64,000 nucleotides of DNA from Clavelina lepadiformis (GCF_947623445.1 NC_135248.1:15137820-15201819); one strand, 5' to 3'. Shown: positions 33,399-46,878, numbered from the stretch's first letter. Numbers and translations are program-made. The notes: generated by a model not told the origin, from the letters alone.

Positions 33399-36300
33399 AT
33401 GTTAAGATTTGCAGTTTCCTCAAATACTCTGTTGATTGTGGGTTTCACTTTGTTGGCAAACTGCCAAGCTTTGTCGAGAAATTTCAATGATTCCGCTGAT
33501 AAGATAATTGTCGGAAACGAAGAGGATAATCGACTTTTATCGATTTCTTCAGCTGATGTGAAACAAAAATCAACCAATCGCGATTTCTATCAAAAATTTC
33601 TCAGAAAGATCTCCCAGAAAGAGAAACCTTACAATGGTGAGATGTGGCTTTCAATTTTGTGTCATTATTTTCAGTCTTCGATTACATTTTAAAATTATAA
33701 TAATTCAACTTTTGTAATTGGAGCAAGTTATAAAGCATGCGACTAGCTATTCTCTCCCATTTCAGAGAACTTGATTTTTTTTCTCAACAAGTTCTATAAT
33801 AGCGCCAAATTACCAACGTAGTAAAAAGCGTGTTAAGTTTTACGTCCGGTAAAACGTGATAATAGTAATTATCGCCTCAATAGAGTTTGTGCTTTCTGTC
33901 TACGAATGGTTGTGTACCTGAACTGAAAAGAAGTTCCCATTAATTGATATTGAATGAACCATATTGGTCTGAATTGACATATTGCAAATGCCTCGATCCA
34001 GCAGCCTTATAAGATTGTTTCACATAATATTCTTCTGTTGGCTTGGGTTTATGAATCACAACCGTTCATCTACAAATACGATCGCATTTCCGTATTTCGA
34101 CAGTTTAAGTCAATCGAAGCAAGTTAAATTGCAATTACGGCGCCAAGACATTCGAGTGGAAATCTATTCGCGGTTTTTGCTTCTTTGAAGATTAGCATTT
34201 TTTGACATCTCTTGCGCGAGTTAACATATCGACGTAACAACGTGGAGAGGTTCTATGTCGCAAACAAGCGCTTAAAGCGTAAAACTGTTTAGACGAAAAT
34301 AAACACAACAGAAGGCGTTTATAAAATCTCAAAACAACCAAATATGAGTTGAAGTAAACTGTTTAGAAGGTTGCTGTTTAATTCAGATAGAGCCAAAGCT
34401 ACTTTCCATTGAATTTTATCGCAAAGTATTAATTTAATCAGGGACTGTGTTAAACAATTCCAAATGAAACACAATGTTGTAAACAGAGCGAGAAATTGTG
34501 AGCGTACTGGCTGTTTGTCTCGAATTCTGAGCATGCTTGAAAAAGCGTTCAACTAAAATCAATTTATTTTTGCATCATAACAATCAAATCACGTTTTTGA
34601 GGTTTGACAGATCAAACTGTCTTGATTTGACGTCATAAACCCATCAAACTGTCCCAATATAACGTCATAATTTTCAATGATTTTTCTTCAGTGTAAATTA
34701 AGAGTTTATTATAAGTGAAAGTAATTAAGTTTGTCTTTAGTGGTCGAATATTTCTCTTTTTCTGTTGATTTCCATTCAAGGCAAATCATGACATTATAAA
34801 ATAACTTCCAGGCGTCACCCTTCAAAGACACCGCCGCCAACTCAAGTTCAACTTCCCGGCGACCAGATCAGGGTGGGTGAGCAGGGACTTCTTCAACTTC
34901 TTGAACTTTGCCTGCAGGAGCTCGGAGCGACCTTGTCCTACCTGGTCAGTGTTTCTCGATGTCAAGATCGAGAAAAACCTTTTGTGCTTGAATTTTTAGT
35001 TTGTTTCTTGAGATTCTAAAATGTCACATATCGCGTGTAGAGCGTCGATTCACCCCGTTGATAAGCGGTCGAATAGTACGATGATTATCTTAACAATTAA
35101 ACAAAAATTGACGATTTGCTGGGTCAAATTTTCTAAAGTGTTCCAAAACAAATTCCGTGTTAAGTTAATTTGGATGACATGGAATAATACACGCGAAAGA
35201 AATTTACAAGTCTTGGAGGAACTTTCTCCTCATCTCGCAATTGTATTTCTCGATTTGCGTGAAATTGTTTGACAGGTGAAGATACAGGAAACAAGTCAGC
35301 GAATTAAGTTAAACCTCTATCTTTGAACATAAAATCTGCAAAACTCCCAACACCAAAACTTCCCCCAAAACTTTCACGAAAACCACCGGGGCGGTTCTTT
35401 CCGTGGGTGCGGAGGGGAAAACTATAAAGAGATAAGTTTTCAAAAATTTTTCTCAATGGGCCTTATAACGTGTTTGTATCAACTTCATTGACGAACATTA
35501 CCTATCGGTTTGTGCTCCTCTCTCAAACGTTGTAGCTTGCAGGTAGAAAAATAAACAAACATTTTACCGCTGGTTTTGGCCAAAGCGTGAAATTACAATT
35601 TTGAATAACGAATTTGAAACAACCCGATAAAGCTCGTTTGTCTTAGTTCTTTATTCTTGCTGTCATAGCTACTCGGAAATTCTAAAGAAGGTCACATGAT
35701 TTTGCAAAAATTGTGGCAAAGCAATGACCTTACATCCATTTCCTGATACATCCATAGAGGTATTCAAGTAATTGGTCGCATTATAACGCAAGCAGTGTTT
35801 AAAAAACCAGTATGTTAACAATTAACTCACATTGATATCATATGAAGCAGAAATTAAAGATCACTCATAGTTTATTGAGCGGGTATGCAGCGCTAAAACG
35901 TCACAATCTTGGATCACGATGCTGCATCTGCACACGCATTTTAACAACCGCGATATTTTCTAAGAAGGATTATTCTGGGCGAGGCCATAGCGACGTAGCA
36001 GCTTGGTACTGGCGGTCGTAGCCAGCTATACTTAATAGAACATAAAGCCGACTATTTCGCCGCATTAGGCTATAATCGTTACTTGGAACGATCGGCACGT
36101 GCCGGGATTTTTGAACCACAATCTTTCAGCGTTTTTGATCGGTTTCTCGTATTTGATGCGCACGATTATCACAAAATATAACATTATATATATGTACATA
36201 ACATGTATCAGAGGAAAAGTTTATTTTTGATGATCAATTCGTAATGTTTTGCGTCGTGAATGATGTCGTGATGTTTCATATCACGAACGATGTCAACGCT

Positions 36301-39300
36301 CCAAAGACTAAAACGTACATGGCCTCTATAGCCCACAAAGATAAAACCTGTCACATTATCACGAGTGATATCGTGATGTCTCATGTCGGGTTTCTGTGTA
36401 GGAGCGAGTGGTTTGGGGAGGATCAGTGCAGTGTGACGTGCGGAGGAGGAACTAGGCTGCTGAGAAGATATTGCAAACACCGGAAACCATCACGAGGATG
36501 CGATGGAGAGAGCACCCGGAGAGAAGAGTGCAACATCCAGGTGTGTCCTTCTTGGTCTTCATGGTCGTCATCCTCATCATGCAGCCGGACATGCGGGATT
36601 GGACAAATGGTGCTCAAGAGGTTTGTCCCTTCCTTCGTGATTATCTTCGCTTAATCGTGATCTCAGCTTCGATTTCGACTCTTTAGGACTTGTCTTCTTG
36701 GCTCCGAAAACGTATCCGGATGTCGAGGTGAGAAAGATAAAATAATTTCCTGTTCTGCGAGAGATCCCTGCCCGTCCAAGTGGACATCTTGGTCTCACTA
36801 CGGATCATGTTCTAGAAGCTGCGGAACCGAGGGAAGACGACTTCGCGTTCGAATCTGTCAGGGATTACGTAACGATGTAAGTGGACGCTGTGGTCACAGC
36901 AACCATTTTTTGTGACGGTTGTTACCTAATAAGATGTATTTATGACGTAGAGTTTGCAGTGTGTTGGGGAAAGTATGGAATCTTCTCCTTGCGACTTCGA
37001 AACAAAATGCCCTGGAAAATATTCCGAGTGGGGAGAATGGACATCTTGTGACCAGCCATGCGGAACCTGGTCACGTGCCAATCGCTCAAGAATTTGTCTA
37101 AGGCAACCTTGCAGCGAAGGTGACGTCATAGTTTTAAACTGAATAAAGGTTTAAGTACAAATAAAATTTTCATTACTGAGTAAACACACTAGCAACCATA
37201 TTGTACACAACTCGTACAAGCCTCCGTCTCAAATTGAATGTAAAAGATTTGGAGAAATGACGTAATTTTGCAGAGTCTATGATCGAAGGAACATTATGTC
37301 CAGTTCAACACTGCAACGCGTCTGTTGACGTGACAGAAGCAACCAACATTGCGTCACTGGAAGGATCTTCAGACATCACAGAGTAAATAAGAGTATGATA
37401 AGCGGTTGCTATAGCGATTACAATCAACTTTGTGCGTAATTCTTTTAAAATTTTAAATTCAAATTACTGAAGTTCATTGAACTTTGACCTTAATTTTCAG
37501 GGAGTGGTCTCAGTGGAGTGTTTGTAGCGCCTCCTGTGGTGAACATGGGGTCCAAAAAAGGAGCAGAAAATGTTGGAGCAATGACGTGGGCGTGACGTAA
37601 GCAAACTAAGACGGGATTGTTTAGTGAGAAAAATAAAGTAAAGACATAGTTCCAATTCCAGGTTGTTTGCCGACTCTGCAACTGAGACAAGAATGTGCCC
37701 TCAAGCGGTGGCATGCCCAAGATGGGACAAGTGGTCTTCGTGGTCTTCTTGTATTGGGGGATGCACTGGACGACGCTTTAGGCAGCGCTATTGCGTCATC
37801 AGAAGGCATGTTGTAACTAAATTGTTTGCTATCATAAAAGTTGGTGTCATTATGTCATCACAATTCATGTCGTCATCTTTGTACACAGATTTTTGCCGAC
37901 AGTGAATGCTCGGGAGTTGAATGGAACACATTCAGGTAAAAAATCAAGTAGAAAGGTTAGATAGAGAGCAGCAGATAGATTATATTATATGTAGTTATGT
38001 AGATCATGTTAAAAACTTTGCCAATAACTTCCTGTTGAAATAAAAAGAGTTCATAAATAGAATCTTTAAATAAAACGGAGGATAATGAAGAAGCGTCACG
38101 ATTAAGAAGAAGTTCTTCCACTTTATCTCCTGCCACGTCAGATTTTTCTTTAATCTTTGCAACAAGCAGATTCATTGAAGGTGATCGAAGTTTAAGTAAA
38201 AGTTAAAGTGACTGAAAATTAAAATATTTTATTCATTCACACTTTTTCTTCTATTTTCTTCACAGAAGTGATTGATTCCGAGCGATGCAATGGAGGATAC
38301 AAAGAGTCGTATCAACTTGATTCCTGCAGCACTGGATGCAGGGCGCACTGGTCGTCTTGGTCGTCCTGCTCTTCTTCTTGTGGAGCTGGAGTTGCAACCT
38401 CCCAGAGAACTTGCGGAACCAATGATGGTGAGAAAAAACCTGTCTCCAATAACTATCTAATGATTTTTCCTTAAATTTTATCTGAACGGATTTTTTCCAG
38501 AAAATATTCACAGGAACAATTTTTCGCAGATGTGTGCGAAGGTGACGTCATAAAATACAAGAGATGTTTCTCCCCTCCTTGCTGGACAAAATGGACGCCA
38601 TTCAGCTCTTGCACGACATCGTGTGGTGAAAGTGGTTTGAGAGTGAGAAGTCGCCAATGCATCGAAACAACAGACTCCATTCCTGGCTATGGCAGTTGCC
38701 ATGGAAACGCAACAGACGCGGAAAGGTGTAATACCCAGGTATGAAGGCTGTCCAGGTCTACTTTGAGACTTTGATAAAGCCAAGTTAATTTAATATGTCG
38801 TTACCAGGTTTGTCCGAGGTGGGGCGAGTGGGGAGGGTACAGCCCCTGTTCGGTCTCATGTGGCGGGGGGACCAAGTACATGACGAGAATTTGCGAGCAA
38901 GGAATCTGCGAGGGGAAACGTTTCCTCGTTGAAAGCTGTAATTATAACGTAAGAATAAGCTTAGCTTAGAGTCTTAATTTCACTTCACTGCTTGATTGGG
39001 CTGGACCAAGTTAAATTACTCGCAAAAACTTTGGCGTCTTACTTTAAACTTGTTTTATTCTAGCCTTGCCCTTACTGGACCGACTGGACCCCATTCACCT
39101 GTTGCAGTGTGACGTGCGGAACGGGAGCAAAAAGTCGAGAAAGAGAATGTAGAAATGGGGAGCCTGGAGAACAAGGTGATTAAATAATTCATGAGATGAA
39201 GTAGCGTGGTTGTTGTTTGTAAAACCTCACGACTGGAACTTCATGATAAACTTCACATTGTGATAAACACGACACACGACAGGAACTTCATCATTGTGTG

Positions 39301-42232
39301 GCATCGCAAATGTGGCATCATTGTGCAACTGCTGTTTGCTGTTTTTTACCAACCCGGCATGTATTTGATTTTCACGTAGAAAGAACTTGTTTTCTATATT
39401 GTAGGATATTTATGTACGAAAAGTCTGTACCGGTATCGAACTTGGAATAATAAGTTGATATACTAGATAAATAACTTCCAGGCGCATACAAAAGAACGAA
39501 ACGGTTGCTTCAGGCCATAACCATAACATCATGTGCCTTAAGTGATAACTTACAAAATTGGATAACTTTGTTTACAGGTTGCATTGGCGCAACGCACGAG
39601 ATGTCAGCTTGTGATGCAGGGCCGTGCAATTTCACTCAAACAGCTTTAAACGACGAAGAATGTGGAATCCAGCCAAGTCTTGCCATGACAAAACGAGCCA
39701 CTCCAGGACGACTCAGGATATTTGGCGGAAAGGTGAGCTGTCAATCAAGTGTTTTGTTTTATCGTATTTTCCGCGTGGAAACTAGTGAAACTAAACCTCA
39801 AAAATTGTAGATTAGTAGAAAATTAGTAGTTTATAAGGAAAAAGTAAGAAGTAAAATAAACCAGAGTTGGTTTGCACGATCTAAAACAGAAATATATTTG
39901 TTCTATGTACAATTAGGCGTCGTCAGTTTGTCAAAATAAATAAAATAAAACAACGTAAAAACACGATCGTAACCGAAAATTATAAAAACTGAAGTCGATA
40001 AATCAATAAAAATAAACCATAAATAAAATATACCGTCATCTCTTGGTCACCAAACCGCTGTATCCTGCAAGAACAAACTTAGTAAGCGGGATGGTTGCAA
40101 AAACCGTGACGTGAAAGATAATGGATAAAACGAAGTAATTAAAACAATAAACAGCAAAACTTACGCGAGGTGACAAGCAAGAGGGGACTCGTCGGGGAAA
40201 GAAAAAACGTACAAACAAAATTCACCGAAGTCGAGGTAAAATCATTTTATTGGAACTGATGCTCGCTTTAGGAAGGCGCAGCAACAATTAAGTGAATTAA
40301 TCTTCGGTTCTTCCACTGAAGCCACGTTAAAACATTGCGCAATATCGGCTTTATCTTTCATGAAAGCTTTCCGTGTTGTTGTGAAATGTTTAACTAAAGC
40401 TAGTTTGTCATTACTGCTATAGTCAGTATTAATTTTATTTTTGTTGACGGATTTATGGCAAGTCCATCTTTTGGAAAAACTGTTCCCAGATTGACCGACG
40501 TGTTTATAACAACAACATACCTGCCGAAAGTTTTACGATCAAGATTCTGTTTGATTTTAATCGTGGTCTGGTTAGCAGTAAAAATTTCTTTTGAGACGGA
40601 CACGTTTGTAAGGATGTCACGTGAGAGACTGTTTGTGATAACGAAGCATACGGTTGCGGTTGTTTTTCTGTTAGTGAGCGGGACCCTGTTTAATACGGAA
40701 ATGGCAGATTGTTTCATGAAACTAAAACGCGACAAGGCTTTCTTTCTAAATTTTCTTCAACGCTTTTAAAAATGTTCTTCTTCTCAGGTGTCCGACTCAA
40801 ACAGGTGGCCCTGGCAAGTAAGCCTTCAACGCTACGAGTGCGTATCGGGATCTAATTCATGCTGGTCCCACTTCTGCGGGGGCACCATCGTAGCGACCCA
40901 GTGGATACTGACAGCCGCACACTGCATTAAAAACCAGTAAGCATCTCCAATAAAAGGAGGAGATGTGCATTAGGGTTACGCCGCTCCACTTGTTATTGAA
41001 AAAATGATTAATTAATAAAATGTCTCACTCGAGGTCAAGGAACTCAGAAAAGCATCACTTAATGGATGACAAATTAACCAATAGATAACTTCCATAGAAC
41101 AGTAGTTTTATCTTACTTTGGTACTTGGTGGATTTGAATGCTTTATTTTACCATATCTGAATTTCATATTTATCCTTAAATTGTTTAATATAATTTCAGG
41201 AGAATGAAAATACGTCACGACGAGCCGGGAGATAAGCTTAGAGTTGTGGTCGGGATGCATTTCATGAACAATCTCGAACAAACAGAGAAGATTAAGATTA
41301 AAAGAATCTTCATCCATCCACAATACGAGTACCTCAGCATAGTTTTAAGTAAGCACTTAACAAAAATTTTCAGTAAACTCAGTCACTTGAACAATGTTCA
41401 AAGCCAGATCTAGCGTTATATGGTAAAACATTCCGACTGTTGAATCTCTTAATGTGACATTTAAGCGGGTAGATGGCGCTACATATTCAACAGAGTCGCA
41501 TCAGCTTTCACTAATATAGACACTTGAAGGCGCCCAAGTATTATTAGAATTAAATATTATTAGGCTGAAGAAGTTCTTTCTGTTTCAAAATATTTAAAAC
41601 TGTTCGATCAATTTAGGTGATATCGGGCTCCTTAAACTTGAAAGACCGGTTGATATATCATCGAGAGTTCAACCTGCCTGTCTGCCGCAAATGAGAAGTC
41701 CGGATCACGGGGAAAAATGTTTTGTTACCGGATGGGGATATGCAGGTATATTAGTTCCGTAAGCTCTATGGTGTTCATGTAATTGGATGGTTTTTAAGTA
41801 ATTGTGTTTTCAAATTACCAGGAAATGAGCCAATTTTGTCGAATGAACTCCGTGAGGCCCCAATCCCCGTCTTAGATTTCAACGAATGCATGAAATTGGG
41901 AAGTTATTACGAATTCTACCTCAGACAAGATCATCACATGTGCGCTGGTGACCCCGAAACAGCAGAGACTGATTCTTGTGAAGTGAGTAGATGGAAATCC
42001 GATATACCCGACGCAAAACTGCACAAACTCAAACATTTATACTTTCCAGGGCGACTCAGGTGGTCCGCTGATGTGTGTACGGGAGGATGGTCACTGGTAC
42101 ATAGCTGGTGTGACGTCATTTGCTTTCGCACCGTGTGGCACTCCAAATCACGTGGGTATATACGCACCAATCACAACGTACGAGGGCTGGATTCGAAGCA
42201 CAATAGAAAATTTCTCACATGGAGGTTGCTGA
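33399..42232 (+). CDS. Secreted protein with ten TSP1 repeats and a C-terminal trypsin-like serine protease domain
   Basis: Twenty exons join in phase into 952 residues: 33399-33636, 34812-34944, 36402-36620, 36687-36727, 36764-36876, 36951-37119, 37274-37382, 37501-37596, 37662-37805, 37889-37935, 38266-38427, 38530-38738, 38808-38948, 39064-39175, 39578-39732, 40788-40936, 41200-41348, 41617-41745, 41822-41982 and 42050-42232. A signal peptide (about residues 1-24) and a basic QRHRRQ site (possible furin cleavage) precede ten TSP1 repeats of WSxWSxC...CSxTCG type (about 122-675). A light-chain Cys (EECGIQ) and activation site RLR/IFGGK lead to the S1 domain: His in LTAAHC, Asp in SDIGLLKL, Ser in GDSGGP, and Asp189 (DSCEGDSGG) giving Arg/Lys preference. 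Positions 216 and 219 read Ala (SFAFAPC) instead of Gly, so the pocket may be unusual. Intron 9 needs a GC donor at 37806. It may be a matrix or immune protease; I recognise no named orthologue. Confidence 0.88.
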
Positions 42233-43813
42233 CGTACTTGGGGGTTTCCCTATTCTGTACTTAAATTATTTTCTAAGCTTTCCGGTTTGAATGAAAATTA
42301 TGCAGTTTATGTGCAATATCGTTTTAAGAGCGTTCCTACAAGGCGGAATTAAGCACTCCAATGATGTTTGATTGTAACCGCAGATTGTTTTCGTTACTTG
42401 TTAAAACGTCCGTCTATCCTCATTGTTTGACCTCGCATTCCGCAAACTTGCTTTTGAAGTGTTTCATATGATTTGCTGTTTTACTTTTGTAAAACAATCC
42501 AATTTTGTTTGAACGTTTCAACTGGATTATTTACTTTTTAATGTGTTTGGTGTGCGCAGCATATTTTGGTGATTGTAAATTTTTGACGTCACAACTTTTA
42601 TTCGTTCTTACATAATCTATTTTAATAAAAGAAATCACAAATCCTAAAATTCCTTGTTGCTTATTTGTTTGTGACTTTTCTGCCAAGTTCGAGGAACCTC
42701 TTTATTTTGCACGAGAAATTGTATCAACCTGAGCTTATTTACGTTGCTTCATCCAGTCTCAGGTGGTTAGTGGGGACTTCCTCATCGATCTTGTTCAAGT
42801 TCAATAAACCATGAGGTGATCCATAAAGTGGGTGAATGACTATAGGCTTCCATAATCAAGTTGTTCAGATGATGATCTCAAGTCTTCTTTATCCAGTTGA
42901 GAGACGAATTAATACGACCCAAGCTCAGACTGGAATTTGTTTTAATTTTTTTCCAGGATTTGGATTTGATGCTTGCAGGTGTTTAGTAATTTTACTTTTT
43001 GTCATGAAATAAAAATCTGTACTGAAAGTAATCAAGCGTGTGGGTTGGACTTAGATGAATATTAATTTATTACTAATTTTACTTAGTACTTTATACGACA
43101 ATGCCAAAATTTTCTCGAAAATTACATCAATTTAGACACACACCAAACAGACCAGAAACACAACCTAGCAAGGCAAGTTGTGTAATATGCAAGACTCAAA
43201 ACTAAGGACTCGAACATTGGACGAACGAACTCGAAAAGTAAAACTATTTCCTTTTATCCAAATTTTAAGATGAACACTTTAAGCGGTGGCTACTTACTAG
43301 AACCACGGAAAACTAAGTATTAAAAACACTTAATCTCGTTGGGTGGTTTACTACAATGAACCAAAACATCTTCGACGAAAAATCAACTCAGAGCAGGCCT
43401 TTGAGAAATTTTATTGCTGCGAAACGTCGACACACTGAACGTTGTAAAAAGCAAAGAAATCTTACCTATCACTGTTATACCAATCAACTTTATAATGAAT
43501 AGGCCTAATTTGTGTATGAGGTTACTTTTGCAAAACATTTTATTGTAGTGAATTGCTTTGGATGGAATTGACTGAAAGTAGACAAAAGCAACCGTTTCCT
43601 TATGCGGTAAAAAGCGATGCTAAAATACAGACTCGTACAAAATATTAGAAAACTACTTCTTGTAAAAACTTGAATAGAATCGGAATAAAACTAAATAATT
43701 TTCAATTTGTGCCAGGTTATAAGTGAAAATGGAAACATCTCTTGTACAGACTTATATCTGAGAGTGGTTTTAAGGCAGGAAAGTACCTTTGAAGACTTCC
43801 ATAGAATGTCTGT
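42233..43813. other. 3' flanks of convergent genes, no feature recognised
   Basis: Holds the 3' UTR of the TSP1-protease gene (+) and the 3' flank of CCCH paralogue A (-). The stretch around 43420-43460 resembles 48580-48620, showing that the CCCH duplication extends past the coding region. Confidence 0.4.
42624..42629 (+). terminator. Candidate polyadenylation signal of the TSP1-protease gene
   Basis: AATAAA about 390 bp after the stop codon, in AT-rich sequence. Assignment is by position only. Confidence 0.4.
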
Positions 43814-45730
43814 TTATTGACGAAGTTGGTCGTTCTTCGACCTAAGTTCTTTTGCCCCGTGAGCGAAATGACAAACCGAGCCATGGTGACATTTTCCCCT
43901 GAGCCATCTAAATTCAAATCAATGCTTGATTATTTTGATAAATTTAGTTAAGAATATGAATAAACGTTTTTATCTATCTTGATTCTGACGTGCGAGGGTC
44001 AACTTACAGGACACATAGCTCTGTTTTGAAATTATACAAAGTCTGATTCTCTGTTTGTTGTTTCTGCTCGTATTGGACGAATCTATGACGATCTTCAGTA
44101 GGACGATTATCAGCTGGTGCAAAAAACTTCATGAATCTACTATCGCGCTTTGCGACGAATTTATCAGATTCTGAGAATACAAAAACCCATGAGTTAAATC
44201 TCTAACAATAATTTAATTACAGTCAAAACCTGTTAAACCTAAGGGAAGAACACGTTCCGGCAAAGTATTCGCACAATATACATAGAGTTTAAACCTCAAC
44301 CAGCTTGATGCTACAACTTAAGCCAACATCTTAGCAGGGCGTGCTACGCAAAAACGTACGATTGGCAAAGTCAGGAAACCATGGATGGGGATCTACGATA
44401 GGATTCGAACTTTTACGGGAAGAGCAGCTTTCGGTGACTTTCCAAATATTTCGGCATTCGGGTAAATTCAAAAATTGCAAATTTTCAGCATCATTCAAAC
44501 GTTGAGAGGGCTCAATCTTAGTTTGAGAAAAATTCTTCGTTCTCATGCTGTGATGAAAATTGAATCTACTTTCATTTAAGTAAATATGGAGAGGTTATAA
44601 ACTTGATTAAAATAAATGAAACTGTTGATAGAACAAATCGTAAAATCGTTCTTATGTTAAGACAAATTATGAACTCACTTTCCTTGAAACGGATTGAAGG
44701 AATTTCTTTCTGGAAAAACAACGACTACTGTATAAGTCCAATTGAACTCTGCATTAATCGATTCTCTAATTAGGGAACTTACCTGTGTGTCTGAAACGTA
44801 ATGCCAGATCAGTAAGGTCACGTGCCAAGGGGTTTCCTTCAGGAACTTTACAAGATGGCTCCGAGATTCCTGACGTCATAAAATCGTTTTTTGTTGAGCG
44901 AGGGAATTCGAAGCATGTGGGTTCAAACGAGAGATAGGTGGGTTCGTCACGGACCATGGGACAGTTTTGTCCGAGCTCGGACAAACCTCCGCCTTGAAAC
45001 CTTTCGCGTAAACAAGTTTACGTCATTAAGTGATATTGATAACATCATTCATGACGTGTATCTTGTCTGATGAAACTGTCGTAACATTATTAAACAACTA
45101 TGAGGTCATAATCATTTACTTTAAACATCGTTTGTGCTTGTCTACATCATGATCAGACGATGTTGAGCCGACTCCAGAATCCTCTGAAAACTGAGATGGC
45201 GATGAGAAGCTCCAGGTTGGAGAATGGAGCGGCGTTTCAACCGATGTGACTGGAAAGATTAAAGCAATGACGTCATTCAAGTCCAACTCACACCCTCCTG
45301 GTTACTTCAAATACGGAGTTTCATTTGATTGCAAAAAGCAAATTATGACGTTATAATTTGCACTTTTGAATGACAGGTCATGGTGCAAAAAGTTACCTGA
45401 GTCAATATTTTGCAACTCTACCGTTTGATTAAACAATTTAGAAGCAACATCATATCAGATTTGGAAACATTTTGTAAATATTTCGATGTTTTTGTCATGT
45501 TTTGTTACTAAGCCTATGCAGCCCTGATTCGAGTCTGTACATTTATGAAATAACAAAACCTGACGACATACAACTTACCGGTTTCTATTATGTATAGCCT
45601 TATATCTAATGTCCTAAGTCCTTACATCTAATGTTGCTCTGATTCGAGTCCATAAAGTTACGACATAACAAAACTGGACGATACACAACAACCTACCTCT
45701 GGGGATTGGTTGAGGTTGTTTGTATTCCAT
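43814..45730 (-). CDS. CCCH zinc-finger protein, paralogue A (7 exons)
   Basis: Minus-strand exons 45697-45730, 45120-45249, 44783-45000, 44679-44709, 44417-44547, 44008-44170 and 43814-43907 join in phase into 266 residues. The last two exons form one CCCH finger, C-x7-C-x5-C-x3-H (FKTELCVLWLRGKC then HHGSVCHFAHG), preceded by FKTE as in TIS11/ZFP36-type RNA-binding fingers. Upstream blocks shared with paralogue B are TSVETPLHS, EGNPLARDLTDLALRFRHTG, RNSFNPF, and AKRDSRFMKFFA. The exon 5 donor is a best fit (GTAAAA at 44416); it shortens the exon by 30 nt relative to B. A CxxC...CxxC motif present in B has lost two Cys here (ECRNIW...SCSS). Likely a cytoplasmic mRNA-binding regulator by analogy; targets unknown. 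Confidence 0.75.
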
Positions 45731-45779
45731 TCTGCTTCTTTCCTTCTCGCCAACTAATTCTTGAGTTTAACTTCGCCTG

Positions 45780-45855
45780 TTTTTATAACAAACCCGCGTC
45801 TGATGAGGCGCGAAGTGCAATCAGCAAAAAAGATAAGTTTGCGCCAATCGCAGTT
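45780..45855 (-). promoter_or_regulatory. Promoter of CCCH paralogue A: TATA box plus E2F/CCAAT-like element
   Basis: On the minus strand TTATAAAAA lies 50 bp before the ATG, and ATTGGCGCAAACTTA (about 45834-45850) lies about 50 bp further upstream. Both are conserved in sequence and spacing in paralogue B. TTGGCGCAAA matches an E2F-type site and ATTGG an inverted CCAAT box. Confidence 0.55.
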
Positions 45856-46455
45856 CGTGTCGCTTCAAACCTTTTCTGTCTTTCACCTAACAACAAGGGA
45901 GAGACAATCACTTTGTGTGCCACTTTTCAGGCCTCTTACTACGCCTAATCTCGCCAAAATGGACGTGACGTCACCCTTTATGTGCTTGTAGTCGCACGAT
46001 TCCAGGTTTACAAAAATGCGTGATGGCTTGGAGCATGCTCTTGGATGTTGAATGCCACTGAAGGTTCTAAAGTACGGTTCGTGCTCGAGGTAAATTTTAA
46101 AATTTTGCAACCGGCAAAAGCAATTAAAAACCTATAGGCCGAATCAGTAGCGTTGTCGTACTTTGCAATTGCCACTCCGGCTATAATGTACATCTGATCA
46201 ATAGCAGAAACGACTTTACACAGTAACATGTCGTAAATCAGTGCTAAACTTTAAAGAATATCTGGGTTGGACGTCTAAAACTGTGTTGATCGGTTATCAC
46301 ACAACGGTACATTGTGCACCTATTGTTTAAGGAGGTTTTCTTTAGTCAGGTTTGCTCAGTGTCGGACCAAGCTATGTGCACAGCATCAAGACATTGCATC
46401 GTGTAAGGTGAAAAACGATGCAAAATTCCACGGTCAATTTCAACATGATTTCCAG
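45856..46455. other. Upstream flank of CCCH paralogue A, no clear gene
   Basis: Contains the distal promoter of paralogue A (similarity to the paralogue B flank fades by about 45920) and one CRE octamer (45966-45973). A possible 5' exon of the + candidate gene (46340-46408, coding FAQCRTKLCAQHQ) does not match the phase of the next exon. Confidence 0.3.
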
Positions 46456-46878
46456 ACAATTCAATCATACTTTGGTTACAAGACAATTGCAATCTCGCAG
46501 AGGCAGAGACTGCGGTAGAAGTCGTTCAAGATGAACTTTTGCAACCAAACTCTCCAAATGATGAACACCATGAGCCAAATAAAGAGTTTATGCAACCATC
46601 ACAATCGCACATCGAAATCACGACAAAGCAAAGTATTTCAGGTACTGAATATCAGATTTTTCCTGAAGTTTACAATGGTAAGCTTTGTACGAAAGTTTCA
46701 TGTTTATGTGTGTACTTTAGGAAGTACTTTACATCGGTTGAATCAAAGAACCACCACAGAATCACCTACTTACTCTACAAACAGTTTGAACATGCGATCA
46801 GTGTCAGGTATTAGATATGAAAGTTCTTCCACGGTTCGCCGTTTTGATTTCTATGATTCTATGATAGTTATTTATTAA
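46456..46878 (+). CDS. Candidate small gene between the CCCH paralogues (3' two exons)
   Basis: Two + exons, 46456-46677 and 46721-46878 (TAA), join in phase 1 with GTAAGC donor and TTTAG acceptor. The predicted segment is acidic then polar (AEAETAVEVVQDE, EYQIFPEVYNG) and ends VRRFDFYDSMIVIY. Codon-level openness over both exons and the phase match support a gene. The 5' exons and start were not found. Not recognised; no domain seen. It lies on the strand opposite to both CCCH genes. Confidence 0.4.

Noticed and set aside
36240..36400. Repeated ATCGTGATGT/ATCACGA motifs as a structured RNA
   Set aside because: Imperfect short repeats at the end of an intron; no extended pairing could be drawn.
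38427..38530. Apparent frameshift between TSP1 exons when the AG at 38500 is used
   Set aside because: The AG at 38529 restores phase 1 and gives a normal TSP1 repeat, so no frameshift is needed.
40400..40769. Overlapping ORFs of 104 and 111 codons on opposite strands
   Set aside because: They lie in the intron 40-kb region of the TSP1-protease gene (39733-40787); antisense pairs of this size occur by chance and carry no motif.
44390..44420. GGATTCGAAC resembling a tRNA B-box on the minus strand
   Set aside because: No five-pair T stem, acceptor stem or A-box could be built; it lies at the end of a CCCH exon.
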